Both the position numbers and the translations under genes were made by a program. This document shows positions 23,145 to 31,164 of a stretch of DNA of 62,056 nucleotides, in pieces. Origin of the DNA: CAIUVD01 sp044338255 (GTDB taxonomy: Bacteria > Planctomycetota > UBA11346); the NCBI GenBank assembly GCA_044338255.1, contig JBIILZ010000006.1, forward strand, positions 1-62,056. The letters are read 5' to 3'. Each line of letters begins with the position of its first letter. The stretch's first letter is position 1. The notes below the pieces were generated by a model. The model saw only the letters and a list, made by a program, of their open reading frames with translations. It was not told the DNA's origin and ran no database searches.

Positions 23145-25390
23145 CCGACTCCACGACGTCTCCGCTCCCGCCACCGGCTTTTAACCCGGTGGCTCTCGAC
23201 ACCGTGGCCTACGACAACGCCATCGTCGCCAAGTTCCTCATCGCGACCCTCATCTGGGGCGTGGTCGGAATGCTCGTGGGGGTCATCGTCGCCAGCCAGC
23301 TGCTGGTGCCCGGCCTGACGCTGGACATCCCCTGGCTGAGCTACGGCCGACTGCGCCCGCTACACACCAATGCCGTGATCTTCGCCTTCGCCGGCAATGC
23401 GATCTTCGCCGGGGTCTATTACTCGGCGCAGCGCGTGCTGAAGACGCGGCTGTTCTCTGACGCCCTGGGCAACATCCATTTCTGGGGCTGGCAGCTGATC
23501 ATCGTCCTGGCGGCAGTGACCTTGCCCTTGGGCATCACCACCTCGAAGGAATACGCCGAGCTGGAATGGCCGATCAAGCTGCTCATCGCCGTGATCTGGG
23601 TGATCTTCGGCGCCAACCTCATCGGCACCCTGTTCAAGCGCCGTGAGCGGCACCTCTACGTCGCGCTGTGGTTCTACATCGCGACGTGGATCGCGGTGAC
23701 CCTGCTGCACGTGGTCAACTCGGCGTCGATCCCGGTGACCCTGACCAAGAGCTATTCGCTGTATGCCGGCATCCAGGATGCCCTGGTGCAATGGTGGTAT
23801 GGCCACAACGCGGTGGCGTTCTTCCTGACCACGCCGTTCCTCGGCCTGCTGTACTATTTCCTGCCCAAGGCCACCGGCACGCCGATCTACAGCTATCGCC
23901 TGTCGATCCTGCACTTCTGGTCGCTGATCTTCATCTACATCTGGGCCGGTCCGCATCATCTGCTGAACTCCAGCACGCCCGAATGGGCCCAGACTCTGGG
24001 CGTGATGTTCAGCCTGATGCTGATCATCCCCAGCTGGGGCGGGGCGGTGAACGGCTACATGACCATCTTCGCGAAAGGCGCGCCTTCGATCCGCCATAAT
24101 CCCATCATCTGGTTCTGGTTGGCGAGCATCACCAGCTACGCCATCACCACCTTCGAGGGCTGCATGCTCTCGCTGCGCGACATCAACGCCTTGTCGCACA
24201 ATACCGATTGGACCATCGGCCACGTGCACAACGGGGCCTTGGGTTGGGTCGGGCTGATGATCTTCGCGATCTTCTACTGGCTGGTGCCGCGGATGTGGAA
24301 GACCACGCTGTGGTCGACGCGCTTGATGAAAGTGCACTTCTGGTTGGCGGTCAGTGGCCTGGTCGGCTATGTCGTGGCGCTGTGGATCGCCGGCATCATC
24401 CAGGGCGTCAAGCAGCTGGCCTTCACCGAGACCGGCCATCTCGCGACGACCTCGTTCATGGACATCGTCCATGCCACCGTGCCCTGGTACTGGGTGCGCC
24501 TGATCGCCGGCATCCTGTACTTCCTGGGCATGATCATCTGCGCCTATAACCTCCTGCGGACGATCGCCGCCGCGCCCAAGATCGCCGATGATGTGGTGCT
24601 CGTGGCGCCGTTGCCGGCCGAGCCGCTGATCGTCAAGGACGCCCAAGCCGCCAACGAAAAAGCCGCCAGCGAAAAAGCCCCCCGCGAATCCGTGCACAGC
24701 ATGATCGAGCGCTGGCCGGTGGCGATGCTGGTGCTGGCGACCGTCGCCTTGTCGATCGGCAGCGTCATCGAGATCGTTCCGCATCTCGTGCAGGGCGCCT
24801 TCACGCCCCCGATCAGCTCGGTGAAACCGTATACCCCGCTCGAACTGCACGGCCGTGACCTGTACATCAAGGAAGGCTGCAGCGGCTGCCATACGCAGCT
24901 GATCCGCACCCTGCGCGCCGAGACCGAACGCTACGGCCATTACACCATGCCCGGCGAACACGTCTACGATCGTCCGTTCCTATGGGGCAGCAAACGCACC
25001 GGCCCGGATCTCGCCCGCGAAGGCGTCCTGCGCCCGAGCGCGGCCTGGCAATACGCGCATCTGGTCAAACCCAATGCCGTCTCGCCGGGCACGATGATGC
25101 CGGCCTACCCCTGGCTGGCCCAGGACGACATGGATCTGTCGACGCTCTCGGCCAAGCTCGACGTGCTGGCGGCACCGCCGCTGTACACGCCCTACACCAA
25201 GGTCGAGATCAGCACCGCGGTCGAGCTGGCGCGCGCCCAAGCCAAGCTGGTTGGCGCGGAATTGCGCAAGCAACCTGAATACGCCAACGTTCCCGACCTT
25301 GAGAACAAGGACATCATCGCCGTCATCGCCTATCTGCAGCGCATGGGTACCGATCTCGGCAAGGGTGAACCGACCGCAGGAGACAAGTGA
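23141..25390 (+). CDS. ccoNO: fused cbb3-type cytochrome c oxidase subunits I and II (CcoN-CcoO)
   Basis: A 749-residue fusion. Residues about 20-480 are CcoN: the low-spin heme histidine in LRPLHTNAVIF, the Cu-B/active-site region WWYGHNAVAFF with YSYRLSILHFWSL and GPHHLLNSS, and the heme ligands in WTIGHVHNGALG. After a charged linker with a small repeat (AANEKAASEKA, about 503-513), residues about 530-749 are CcoO. CcoO has one membrane helix and one heme c site (C580, C583, H584 in EGCSGCHTQ), with a methionine ligand likely in PGTMMPAYPWL. This is the proton-pumping terminal oxidase for low oxygen. The GTG start overlaps ccoS, and the stop overlaps the ccoQ ATG (TGATG). Confidence 0.95.
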   Translation: MTDSTTSPLPPPAFNPVALDTVAYDNAIVAKFLIATLIWGVVGMLVGVIVASQLLVPGLTLDIPWLSYGRLRPLHTNAVIFAFAGNAIFAGVYYSAQRVLKTRLFSDALGNIHFWGWQLIIVLAAVTLPLGITTSKEYAELEWPIKLLIAVIWVIFGANLIGTLFKRRERHLYVALWFYIATWIAVTLLHVVNSASIPVTLTKSYSLYAGIQDALVQWWYGHNAVAFFLTTPFLGLLYYFLPKATGTPIYSYRLSILHFWSLIFIYIWAGPHHLLNSSTPEWAQTLGVMFSLMLIIPSWGGAVNGYMTIFAKGAPSIRHNPIIWFWLASITSYAITTFEGCMLSLRDINALSHNTDWTIGHVHNGALGWVGLMIFAIFYWLVPRMWKTTLWSTRLMKVHFWLAVSGLVGYVVALWIAGIIQGVKQLAFTETGHLATTSFMDIVHATVPWYWVRLIAGILYFLGMIICAYNLLRTIAAAPKIADDVVLVAPLPAEPLIVKDAQAANEKAASEKAPRESVHSMIERWPVAMLVLATVALSIGSVIEIVPHLVQGAFTPPISSVKPYTPLELHGRDLYIKEGCSGCHTQLIRTLRAETERYGHYTMPGEHVYDRPFLWGSKRTGPDLAREGVLRPSAAWQYAHLVKPNAVSPGTMMPAYPWLAQDDMDLSTLSAKLDVLAAPPLYTPYTKVEISTAVELARAQAKLVGAELRKQPEYANVPDLENKDIIAVIAYLQRMGTDLGKGEPTAGDK

Positions 25391-25578
25391 TGTTCCGCCA
25401 ATTCCTCGGCCCCCAGGCACCCTTGTGGATCGGATATCTGGCGACCATCGTCACGGTCTTCTCCTCGGCGGTGTTCGGCCTCGTGTTGTGGTATGTGGCC
25501 AGTGATCGGCGCCGGCCGTACCGTGAGCGCATGAGCAACCTTCCTCTTGATGATGGCCAGGAGTCCCGCCATGTCTGA
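25390..25578 (+). CDS. ccoQ: CcoQ-like small subunit of cbb3 oxidase
   Basis: A 62-residue protein with one membrane helix at about 13-36 (WIGYLATIVTVFSSAVFGL) and a basic cytoplasmic tail (ASDRRRPYRERM). Position between ccoNO and ccoP, size and topology fit CcoQ/FixQ, which stabilises the complex; sequence identity in this family is low, so the name rests mainly on context. It starts by TGATG overlap and ends inside the ccoP start region. Confidence 0.7.
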   Translation: MFRQFLGPQAPLWIGYLATIVTVFSSAVFGLVLWYVASDRRRPYRERMSNLPLDDGQESRHV

Positions 25579-26173
25579 GCTGCCACCGAAGCCACCTGCC
25601 AAAGATGACGAAGTACCGCTGCTGCCGCATGATTTCGACGGCATCCGCGAAGCCGACAATCCCGTACCGCTGTGGTTCACGGTGGTCTTCTGGGTCACCG
25701 TCCTGTGGGGCGCGGTGTACTTCCTGCACTTCACCATGGGACCCGGCAATAGCGGGGCCCTGGCGTGGAAACGCGACGACATCGCCCTGCAAGAGCGCAA
25801 GGCGGCGCACGCCAGCGGTCCGCTCACGGAAGAGCAGCTACGCGGTCTCAGCAACAACCCAGAGCGCATCGCTCTCGGTCAGAAGTTGTACCTCTCAGCC
25901 AATTGCGCGACCTGCCATGGCCCGGAGGCCCTCGGCGCAGTCGGTCCCAATCTGCGTGATCGCTTCTGGATGAACGGCTCGAACATGGCACAGATCGCCG
26001 ACGTCCTCACCAATGGCGCCAACAACAACGCCATGCCCGCGCAGAAGAACCTCCTCGCTGGCGATGACATCACCAACCTGACCATCTATGTGGTGTCCTT
26101 GAATCGTTCCGGGCTGAAAGACGGCAAAGCCATCGATCCAGCGCGCGAACTCCCGGCCCCGATCACCTACTGA
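25571..26173 (+). CDS. ccoP: cbb3 oxidase cytochrome c subunit CcoP, single-heme form
   Basis: A 200-residue protein. Residues 1-30 carry the CcoP start (PLLPHDFDGIREADNPVPLW), followed by one membrane helix at about 36-55. A cytochrome c domain has a single CxxCH (C112, C115, H116 in NCATCHGPEALG), with the likely axial methionine in NNAMPAQKN. Classical CcoP has two heme sites; this one has one. AGGAG at 25559 supports the ATG at 25571, which lies inside the ccoQ end. The stop overlaps ccoH (TGATG). Confidence 0.9.
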   Translation: MSELPPKPPAKDDEVPLLPHDFDGIREADNPVPLWFTVVFWVTVLWGAVYFLHFTMGPGNSGALAWKRDDIALQERKAAHASGPLTEEQLRGLSNNPERIALGQKLYLSANCATCHGPEALGAVGPNLRDRFWMNGSNMAQIADVLTNGANNNAMPAQKNLLAGDDITNLTIYVVSLNRSGLKDGKAIDPARELPAPITY

Positions 26174-26613
26174 TGGCCCTTACCTCGCGGACCCTGCCGC
26201 TGCTCGCCGCCGGCGTGGTCCTTGCCGGCATCATCCCCAGCGTGGTGATGCTGGTCCTCGCTCGCGGCCTGCATATCGCCAAGGTCGATGATCGTCCGTA
26301 TGTGGTCTCGTCGACCATCGATACTGATCGCCGAGCGGTGGCCAGCCTGCGTGCGCGCGGCTTCAGCTATGCGACCGCGGTCAGCGGCGACGAGATCATC
26401 ATCACCCTGCAGGGTCCGGTACCCGAACCGATAACGGTGGTCCTGCAACGACCAGATGACGTCAGCGCCGATCAGCGCCATGCCTGGGTGACGACCGCAG
26501 AACCCCTGCGCCTGCGTCCAGGACGCACCGGGCCCTGGCATGTGCGTCTGGAAGGCTTCGTTGATGGCGTCGGCGTGCGCCTGGGCGAAACCGCCATCGA
26601 CCTCGGAAAGTGA
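26173..26613 (+). CDS. ccoH: FixH/CcoH-like cbb3 assembly protein
   Basis: A 146-residue protein with an N-terminal membrane helix (about 8-29) and a beta-rich extracytoplasmic domain (DDRPYVVSSTIDTDRRAVAS ... GPWHVRLEGFVDG), typical of FixH/CcoH, which stabilises CcoN during assembly. Sequence similarity in the family is weak, so the call rests on topology and position. It is coupled to ccoP by TGATG and followed after three bases by an Rrf2 regulator. Confidence 0.72.
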   Translation: MALTSRTLPLLAAGVVLAGIIPSVVMLVLARGLHIAKVDDRPYVVSSTIDTDRRAVASLRARGFSYATAVSGDEIIITLQGPVPEPITVVLQRPDDVSADQRHAWVTTAEPLRLRPGRTGPWHVRLEGFVDGVGVRLGETAIDLGK

Positions 26614-26616
26614 TCC

Positions 26617-27102
26617 ATGCTCTCGCAAACCGCTGAATACGCCCTGCGCGCCGTGGTCCACCTCGCCCGTCATCCGGGCGAGCCCTGCACCGTCGATTCG
26701 ATCGCCAAGGCCACCAAGGTGCCGCTGAGCTACCTCGCCAAGATCATGCAGCAGCTCTCGCGCGCCGGACTGACCACCTCGCAACGCGGCCTGCACGGCG
26801 GCTTCGTCCTCAACAAGGATGCGGCGGCGATCTCGCTATTCGAGCCGGTCGATGCCGTCGACCCCTTCCGCCGCATCCTGAGTTGTCCGATGGGCATCCC
26901 CGAGCACGGCCAAGGCCTGTGCTCGCTGCACAAGGAACTCGACGCGACCCTCGAGAGCGTCGAAAAGCGGCTACGCGCCACCTCGATCGCGGAGATGCTC
27001 GCGGTCAGCGGTCGTCCGCTGTGCCCGGTCCCCCTGCTCCCCCTGCTCCCCCTGCTCCCCCTGCCTGCCAACAAAACCACCGACAAATCCCTCGCCGGCT
27101 GA
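26617..27102 (+). CDS. Rrf2-family transcriptional regulator
   Basis: Winged-helix regulator of 161 residues of the IscR/NsrR family. It begins MLSQTAEYALRAVVHLA and shows the recognition helix region VPLSYLAKIMQQLSRAGL and wing SQRGLHGGFVL. Cysteines C90 and C102 (SCPMGIPEHGQGLCSLH) are in the usual iron-sulfur ligand region, though the canonical third cysteine is absent there, so the cluster type is uncertain. Its position three bases after ccoH makes control of the oxidase operon by iron-sulfur, oxygen or nitric oxide status a fair inference. The C-terminus has a repeat-encoded PLLPLLPLLPLP tail unlike the family. Confidence 0.88.
   Translation: MLSQTAEYALRAVVHLARHPGEPCTVDSIAKATKVPLSYLAKIMQQLSRAGLTTSQRGLHGGFVLNKDAAAISLFEPVDAVDPFRRILSCPMGIPEHGQGLCSLHKELDATLESVEKRLRATSIAEMLAVSGRPLCPVPLLPLLPLLPLPANKTTDKSLAG
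27031..27066 (+). repeat. 9-bp in-frame tandem repeat near the Rrf2 C-terminus
   Basis: CCCCTGCTC occurs three times perfectly plus one degenerate copy and encodes a Pro-Leu-Leu tail. Confidence 0.9.
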
Positions 27103-27113
27103 GCGTCATCGGC

Positions 27114-27896
27114 TCAATGCCGGAGGACGCGTTGGGTGAGCGCCACCGCCAAGCGCCGAGGGATGAGGCGCAGACCCACGATCGCCAGCTTGTTGGCGAG
27201 GCCGGGAATGGCGACGCGCTTGCCGGCATAGAGGGCGCGTACCGCATAGCCGGCGACGGCGATCGAACTGGCGGCAATCGGGGGCGTGAATAACCAGGAA
27301 TCTTCGGGAAATCCCGCGACGCTGTGGAATTTCGTAATCGTCGACCCGGGACACAGGGCAGTGATGGTAACTCCACTCCCGGCGCATTCCTGGGCGACGG
27401 CTTCGCTGAGATGCAGGACATAGGCCTTGGTCGCGAAATAGACCGCCATCAAGGGTCCGGCGCTGAAGCCTGCACAGCTGGCGACATTCATGATCCGGCC
27501 CTGGCCGCAACCGCGCATCTCAGCCAGGACCAGACGCATGAGCTGGGTCAGGGCCATGATGTTGACCTGCACCATGCGCTCGATCACCGCCGCATCACCC
27601 GCGTGGAAATCACCGTAGGCGCCGAACCCGGCATTGTTGATCAAGACCTCGGGCACCGGCATGGTCGCGCGCACCTGCGCATAAAGCGCCGCCGCTGCCT
27701 GCGGCTGGGAGAGATCGCAGGCGATGATCGTCACCGCCACGGCAGAGGTCGCACGCAGCTCGGCCTGTAGAGTCTGCAAGGCCGCTTCATCGCGGGCCAC
27801 GAGCAGTACGTCGAGCCCCCTGGCAGCGAGTGCATGGGCCAGATGGCGGCCGATTCCGCTCGAGGCGCCGGTAATTAAGGCATATGCCATAGGCAT
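27114..27896 (-). CDS. short-chain dehydrogenase/reductase
   Basis: Classical SDR of 260 residues with a Rossmann fold. The cofactor motif is TGASSGIG (9-16), then NNAG at 87-90, and the catalytic triad is S140, Y153 and K157 (YFATK). Arg near residue 35 after the second strand (LLVARDE) favours NADP(H). The substrate cannot be told from the sequence. A hydrophobic C-terminal part (LAIVGLRLIPRRLAVAL) resembles SDRs of the DltE/YqjQ group that act on lipid-like substrates. It is convergent with the Rrf2 gene at 11 bp. Start at 27896, with an alternative ATG at 27890. Confidence 0.88.
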   Translation of the reverse strand: MPMAYALITGASSGIGRHLAHALAARGLDVLLVARDEAALQTLQAELRATSAVAVTIIACDLSQPQAAAALYAQVRATMPVPEVLINNAGFGAYGDFHAGDAAVIERMVQVNIMALTQLMRLVLAEMRGCGQGRIMNVASCAGFSAGPLMAVYFATKAYVLHLSEAVAQECAGSGVTITALCPGSTITKFHSVAGFPEDSWLFTPPIAASSIAVAGYAVRALYAGKRVAIPGLANKLAIVGLRLIPRRLAVALTQRVLRH

Positions 27897-27999
27897 GCTA
27901 TGATGTCACCCCTAGATCACCTGCCAACCCCGCGCTTGAGCGGCTCTTTACAGAGGGATGCCGAGAATGCCGAGGGCTGCCGTGGGATGCAGAATCTGC

Positions 28000-30717
28000 C
28001 TACAATCCGGCCAGGGTCTCGCGCACATTGGCCAACTCGATCTGCTCCTTAAGTACTAATTCGCGGGTCTCGACCACCTGGGTGGCCGGAGCACGTGCCA
28101 GATAGTCGGCATTCTCCAGGCGGCTGAGCTTGCCGTTGATGCTCTTTTCGAGACCCGTGACGCGCCGCGTGAGCTGCTCGCTGAGCTTGGCGATGTCGGC
28201 GATGCCGCTCACCGGGATGTGGATCTTCATCCCCCCCACCGCCGTGCTCACACTCGCTGCCGGCTTGCTGCCGCTGGCGGCGATGGTCAGCGCCGAGAGA
28301 TTGGCGCGATTGCTGACGAACTCGCGATTGGCTTCGAGGAGCCGGCGCTCGGCGTCCACCGGCGCATGGATCTCGACGGCGAGCTGGATGCCATCGCCAA
28401 GCTGTAGCAGATTGCGCGCGTTGCGCACCGCCACGACCACCGCCTGGAGCTCGCCCATCTCGCGGCCGAGGTCGGGATTGCGATGCGCGGCCACCGGCTC
28501 GGGCCAAGCATCAGTCATCAGGTAGGTGCCCGACCACGGCGTGCCGCCGGTGGTGCCCTGCAGCTGCTGCCAGAGGAATTCGGTGATGAAGGGCATGCCC
28601 GGATGGAGCAGGCGCAGCACCTGATCGACGCAGAACGAGAGCACCCGTCCGGCATCGGCGGCTTCGCTGCCGCCCTGCTTGAACTGGCGCTTGGCCCACT
28701 CGAGGTACCAGTCGCAGAGGTCGTCGCGGAAGAAGCGGTAGGCGCCGTTGGAATAATCGTTGAAGCGGAAGGCGGTCAGGGCCTGGGTGCAGGCCTCGGT
28801 GGTCTGCGCCAGGCGCTCAAGGATCCACTGCTCGGCGAAACCCAGCTGCGCCGGCACCAGGTCGTCGGCGCGGACCGCTGCTGGCAAGGGCCGCTCGTTA
28901 AGGTTCATGAGCAGGAAGCGCCCGGCATTCCACACCTTGTTGGCGAAATTGCGGCCGGTCTCGAACTTCGCCGGCGAGAGCTTGAGGTCCTGGCCCTCGG
29001 TGGTCATGTCGAGCAGGGTGTAGCGGATGGCATCGGCACCGTAGCCCGGGCACTGGTAGTCCTTGCCGAGGTAGTTCTGCGTGCCGCCATCGATCATGAT
29101 GATCGGATCGATGCCGTTGCCGAGCGACTTCGACATCTTCACGCCGCGCTCGTCGAGCACCGTGCCATGGATGTAGACATCGCTGAAGGGCTTCTGTTCG
29201 AGGGCGAAGCACGAGGCCATGACCATGCGCGCGACCCAGAAGAAAATGATGCCTCTATCAGTCACCAGGGTCGAGGTCGGGAAATAGCGCGCCATTTCGG
29301 AGGTCTGTTCCGGCCAACCGAGGGTCGAGAACGGCCACAGCGCCGAGCTGAACCACGTATCGAGAACATCGGTTTCCTGGGCGAGCGCGGTCCCCGCGCA
29401 ATGTTCGCAGGCGGTCGGCGTGGTCTCCGCCACGGTGTATTTTCCGCAGCTCGCGCAGCGCCACGCGGGAATGCGATGGCCCCACCAGATCTGCCGCGAG
29501 ATGCACCAGTCGCGGGTGTTCTCCAGCCAGTGGGCATAGACCTTGGTCCAGCGCTCGGGGTGGAATTCGACGCCACCGGGATGGTTGTATTCGAGGGCCT
29601 TCTTGGCCAACGAATCCATCTTCACGAACCATTGTTCGGTGACCATCGGCTCGATCGGGGCATTGCTGCGATAGCTATGGCCGACGGCATGTTTGATCTC
29701 GGTACTGCCGAGGAGCACGCCGGTGGCTTCGAATTCCTTGAGCAGCGCCTTGCGCGCCGCAAAGCGTTCGAGCCCGGCGAACTGCGCGCAGTCCTTGGTC
29801 ATCGTGCCATCGAAATCGATGACGCGGATCAGTGGCAGGTTGTGGCGCTTGCCGAGCTCGTAGTCGTTGGGGTCGTGCGCGGGGGTGATCTTCACCGCCC
29901 CCGAACCCTTTTCGGGATTGGCGTAGCTGTCGGCGACGATAGGGATCTCGCGACCGATGATCGGCAGGCGCACCATCTTGCCGATGAGGTGTTGATAGCG
30001 CGCATCATCGGGATTGACGGCGACGGCGGTGTCGCCAAAGAAGGTTTCAGGGCGCGTGGTCTCGACCGTGATCGAGCCGCTGCCATCGGCGAAATCGTAC
30101 TTCAGCGCCCATAAAAAGCCCTGCTTCTCGATGACTTCGACCTCGTCATCGGCAAGCGCGGTCTTCTGCACCGGGCACCAATTCACCATGCGCGTGCCGC
30201 GATAAATCAGGCCCGCCTCGTAGAGCTTGGTGAACTGCACGCGCACGGCGTGCGACAGGCCCTCGTCCATGGTGAAGCGTTCGCGCGACCAGTCGCACGA
30301 CGAGCCGAGCTTGCGCAGCTGTTGGGTGATGGCGCCTCCGGACTGCTCCTTCCACGCCCACACGCGCTTGAGGAAGGCTTCGCGGCCGAGACCGTCGCGA
30401 GTAAGCCCCTCGGCCTGGATGTGCTTGACCACCACCGATTCGGTGGCGATGCCGGCATGATCGGTGCCGGGCTGCCAGAGGGTGTCGTAGCCCTGCATGC
30501 GCCGCCAGCGGATGAGGGTGTCCTGCAACGTGTTGTTGAGCGCGTGGCCCATGTGCAGCACGCCGGTGACATTCGGCGGCGGAATAGCGATGGTGTAGCT
30601 CGGCTTGCCGTCGCGTCTTCCGGCCCCGGCCTTGAAGCAACCGGCGGTTTCCCAGCGCCGATAGACATCGGCTTCGACGGTGGCGGCACTGTAGGACGAC
30701 GGCAGATCAAGCGGCAT
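28000..30717 (-). CDS. valS: valyl-tRNA synthetase
   Basis: Class Ia synthetase that charges tRNA-Val and edits misactivated threonine. The 905-residue protein has the HIGH-type motif PPPNVTGVLHMGHAL near 47 and KMSKS at 527-531 (GVKMSKSLGNG). An inserted editing domain lies between them, and a C-terminal coiled coil (SEQLTRRVTGLEKS ...) covers about the last 60 residues. The zinc-like CASCGKYTV/CEHC pair lies near 417-435. I use the ATG at 30717, which has GAGG seven bases upstream; a TTG at 30723 is less likely. Confidence 0.96.
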   Translation of the reverse strand: MPLDLPSSYSAATVEADVYRRWETAGCFKAGAGRRDGKPSYTIAIPPPNVTGVLHMGHALNNTLQDTLIRWRRMQGYDTLWQPGTDHAGIATESVVVKHIQAEGLTRDGLGREAFLKRVWAWKEQSGGAITQQLRKLGSSCDWSRERFTMDEGLSHAVRVQFTKLYEAGLIYRGTRMVNWCPVQKTALADDEVEVIEKQGFLWALKYDFADGSGSITVETTRPETFFGDTAVAVNPDDARYQHLIGKMVRLPIIGREIPIVADSYANPEKGSGAVKITPAHDPNDYELGKRHNLPLIRVIDFDGTMTKDCAQFAGLERFAARKALLKEFEATGVLLGSTEIKHAVGHSYRSNAPIEPMVTEQWFVKMDSLAKKALEYNHPGGVEFHPERWTKVYAHWLENTRDWCISRQIWWGHRIPAWRCASCGKYTVAETTPTACEHCAGTALAQETDVLDTWFSSALWPFSTLGWPEQTSEMARYFPTSTLVTDRGIIFFWVARMVMASCFALEQKPFSDVYIHGTVLDERGVKMSKSLGNGIDPIIMIDGGTQNYLGKDYQCPGYGADAIRYTLLDMTTEGQDLKLSPAKFETGRNFANKVWNAGRFLLMNLNERPLPAAVRADDLVPAQLGFAEQWILERLAQTTEACTQALTAFRFNDYSNGAYRFFRDDLCDWYLEWAKRQFKQGGSEAADAGRVLSFCVDQVLRLLHPGMPFITEFLWQQLQGTTGGTPWSGTYLMTDAWPEPVAAHRNPDLGREMGELQAVVVAVRNARNLLQLGDGIQLAVEIHAPVDAERRLLEANREFVSNRANLSALTIAASGSKPAASVSTAVGGMKIHIPVSGIADIAKLSEQLTRRVTGLEKSINGKLSRLENADYLARAPATQVVETRELVLKEQIELANVRETLAGL

Positions 30718-30772
30718 GGGCAACCTCGCGGCGTAACAGCGTAGGACTCTCGTCGAGGAGTGAAGCGCTCAC

Positions 30773-30808
30773 GTGAGCTTTGTCGTGAGCTTTGTCGTGA
30801 CTTTGGGC
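30773..30808 (+). repeat. 12-bp tandem repeat upstream of the cobalamin riboswitch
   Basis: GTGAGCTTTGTC occurs twice perfectly (30773, 30785), with a degenerate third copy at 30797. It lies between valS and the riboswitch, in the region expected to hold the btuB promoter. Confidence 0.85.
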
Positions 30809-30829
30809 AAAGCCGCCCACAGTCCCGCC

Positions 30830-31016
30830 CGTCCAAGGTGCCCCAGGCTGTTGATCAGCGCTGGGGATAATCGGGAAGCCGGTGGCCTCGCATGCGAGGG
30901 AATCCGGCACTGACCCGCAACGGTGACTGGGGACTGACTGGCAATAACCACTGCTGATTCATCAGCGGGAAGGTGCCAGAAGGGTTGATCCAGGAGTCCG
31001 GAGACCGGCCTTGGCC
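30830..31016 (+). promoter_or_regulatory. cobalamin (adenosylcobalamin) riboswitch
   Basis: The class hallmarks are present in order: CGGGAAGCCGGTG at 30872-30884, AATCCGGCACTGACCCGCA from 30901 with the following CAACGGTGA, and the B12 box GAGTCCGGAGACCGGCC at 30994-31010. A closing stem pairs CCAAGG (30833-30838) with CCTTGG (31009-31014), and an inner stem pairs CCCCAG (30842-30847) with CTGGGG (30861-30866). It precedes btuB by about 150 nt, which would include the expression platform. No T-tract terminator is visible there, so control of translation initiation is more likely. The 440-bp gap between valS and btuB holds this element and the 12-bp repeat. Confidence 0.93.
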
Positions 31017-31164
31017 ACGCATGGTTGCCCTCGGGAGCTGGGGCACGACTGCTGACCGCTTTCCGTTGGAAAGCCGGCAGTGGTCGCAGCTCTACTGGTA
31101 ACCAGGTGTGCTCGTGGGAGCGCGGTGCTTCCATGGGTCGTTGCCATCTGCCCGGAGACGCCCC

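Noticed and set aside
30724..30772. Rho-independent terminator between valS and btuB
   Set aside because: No stem with a following T-tract was found; the genes are divergent, so none is required.
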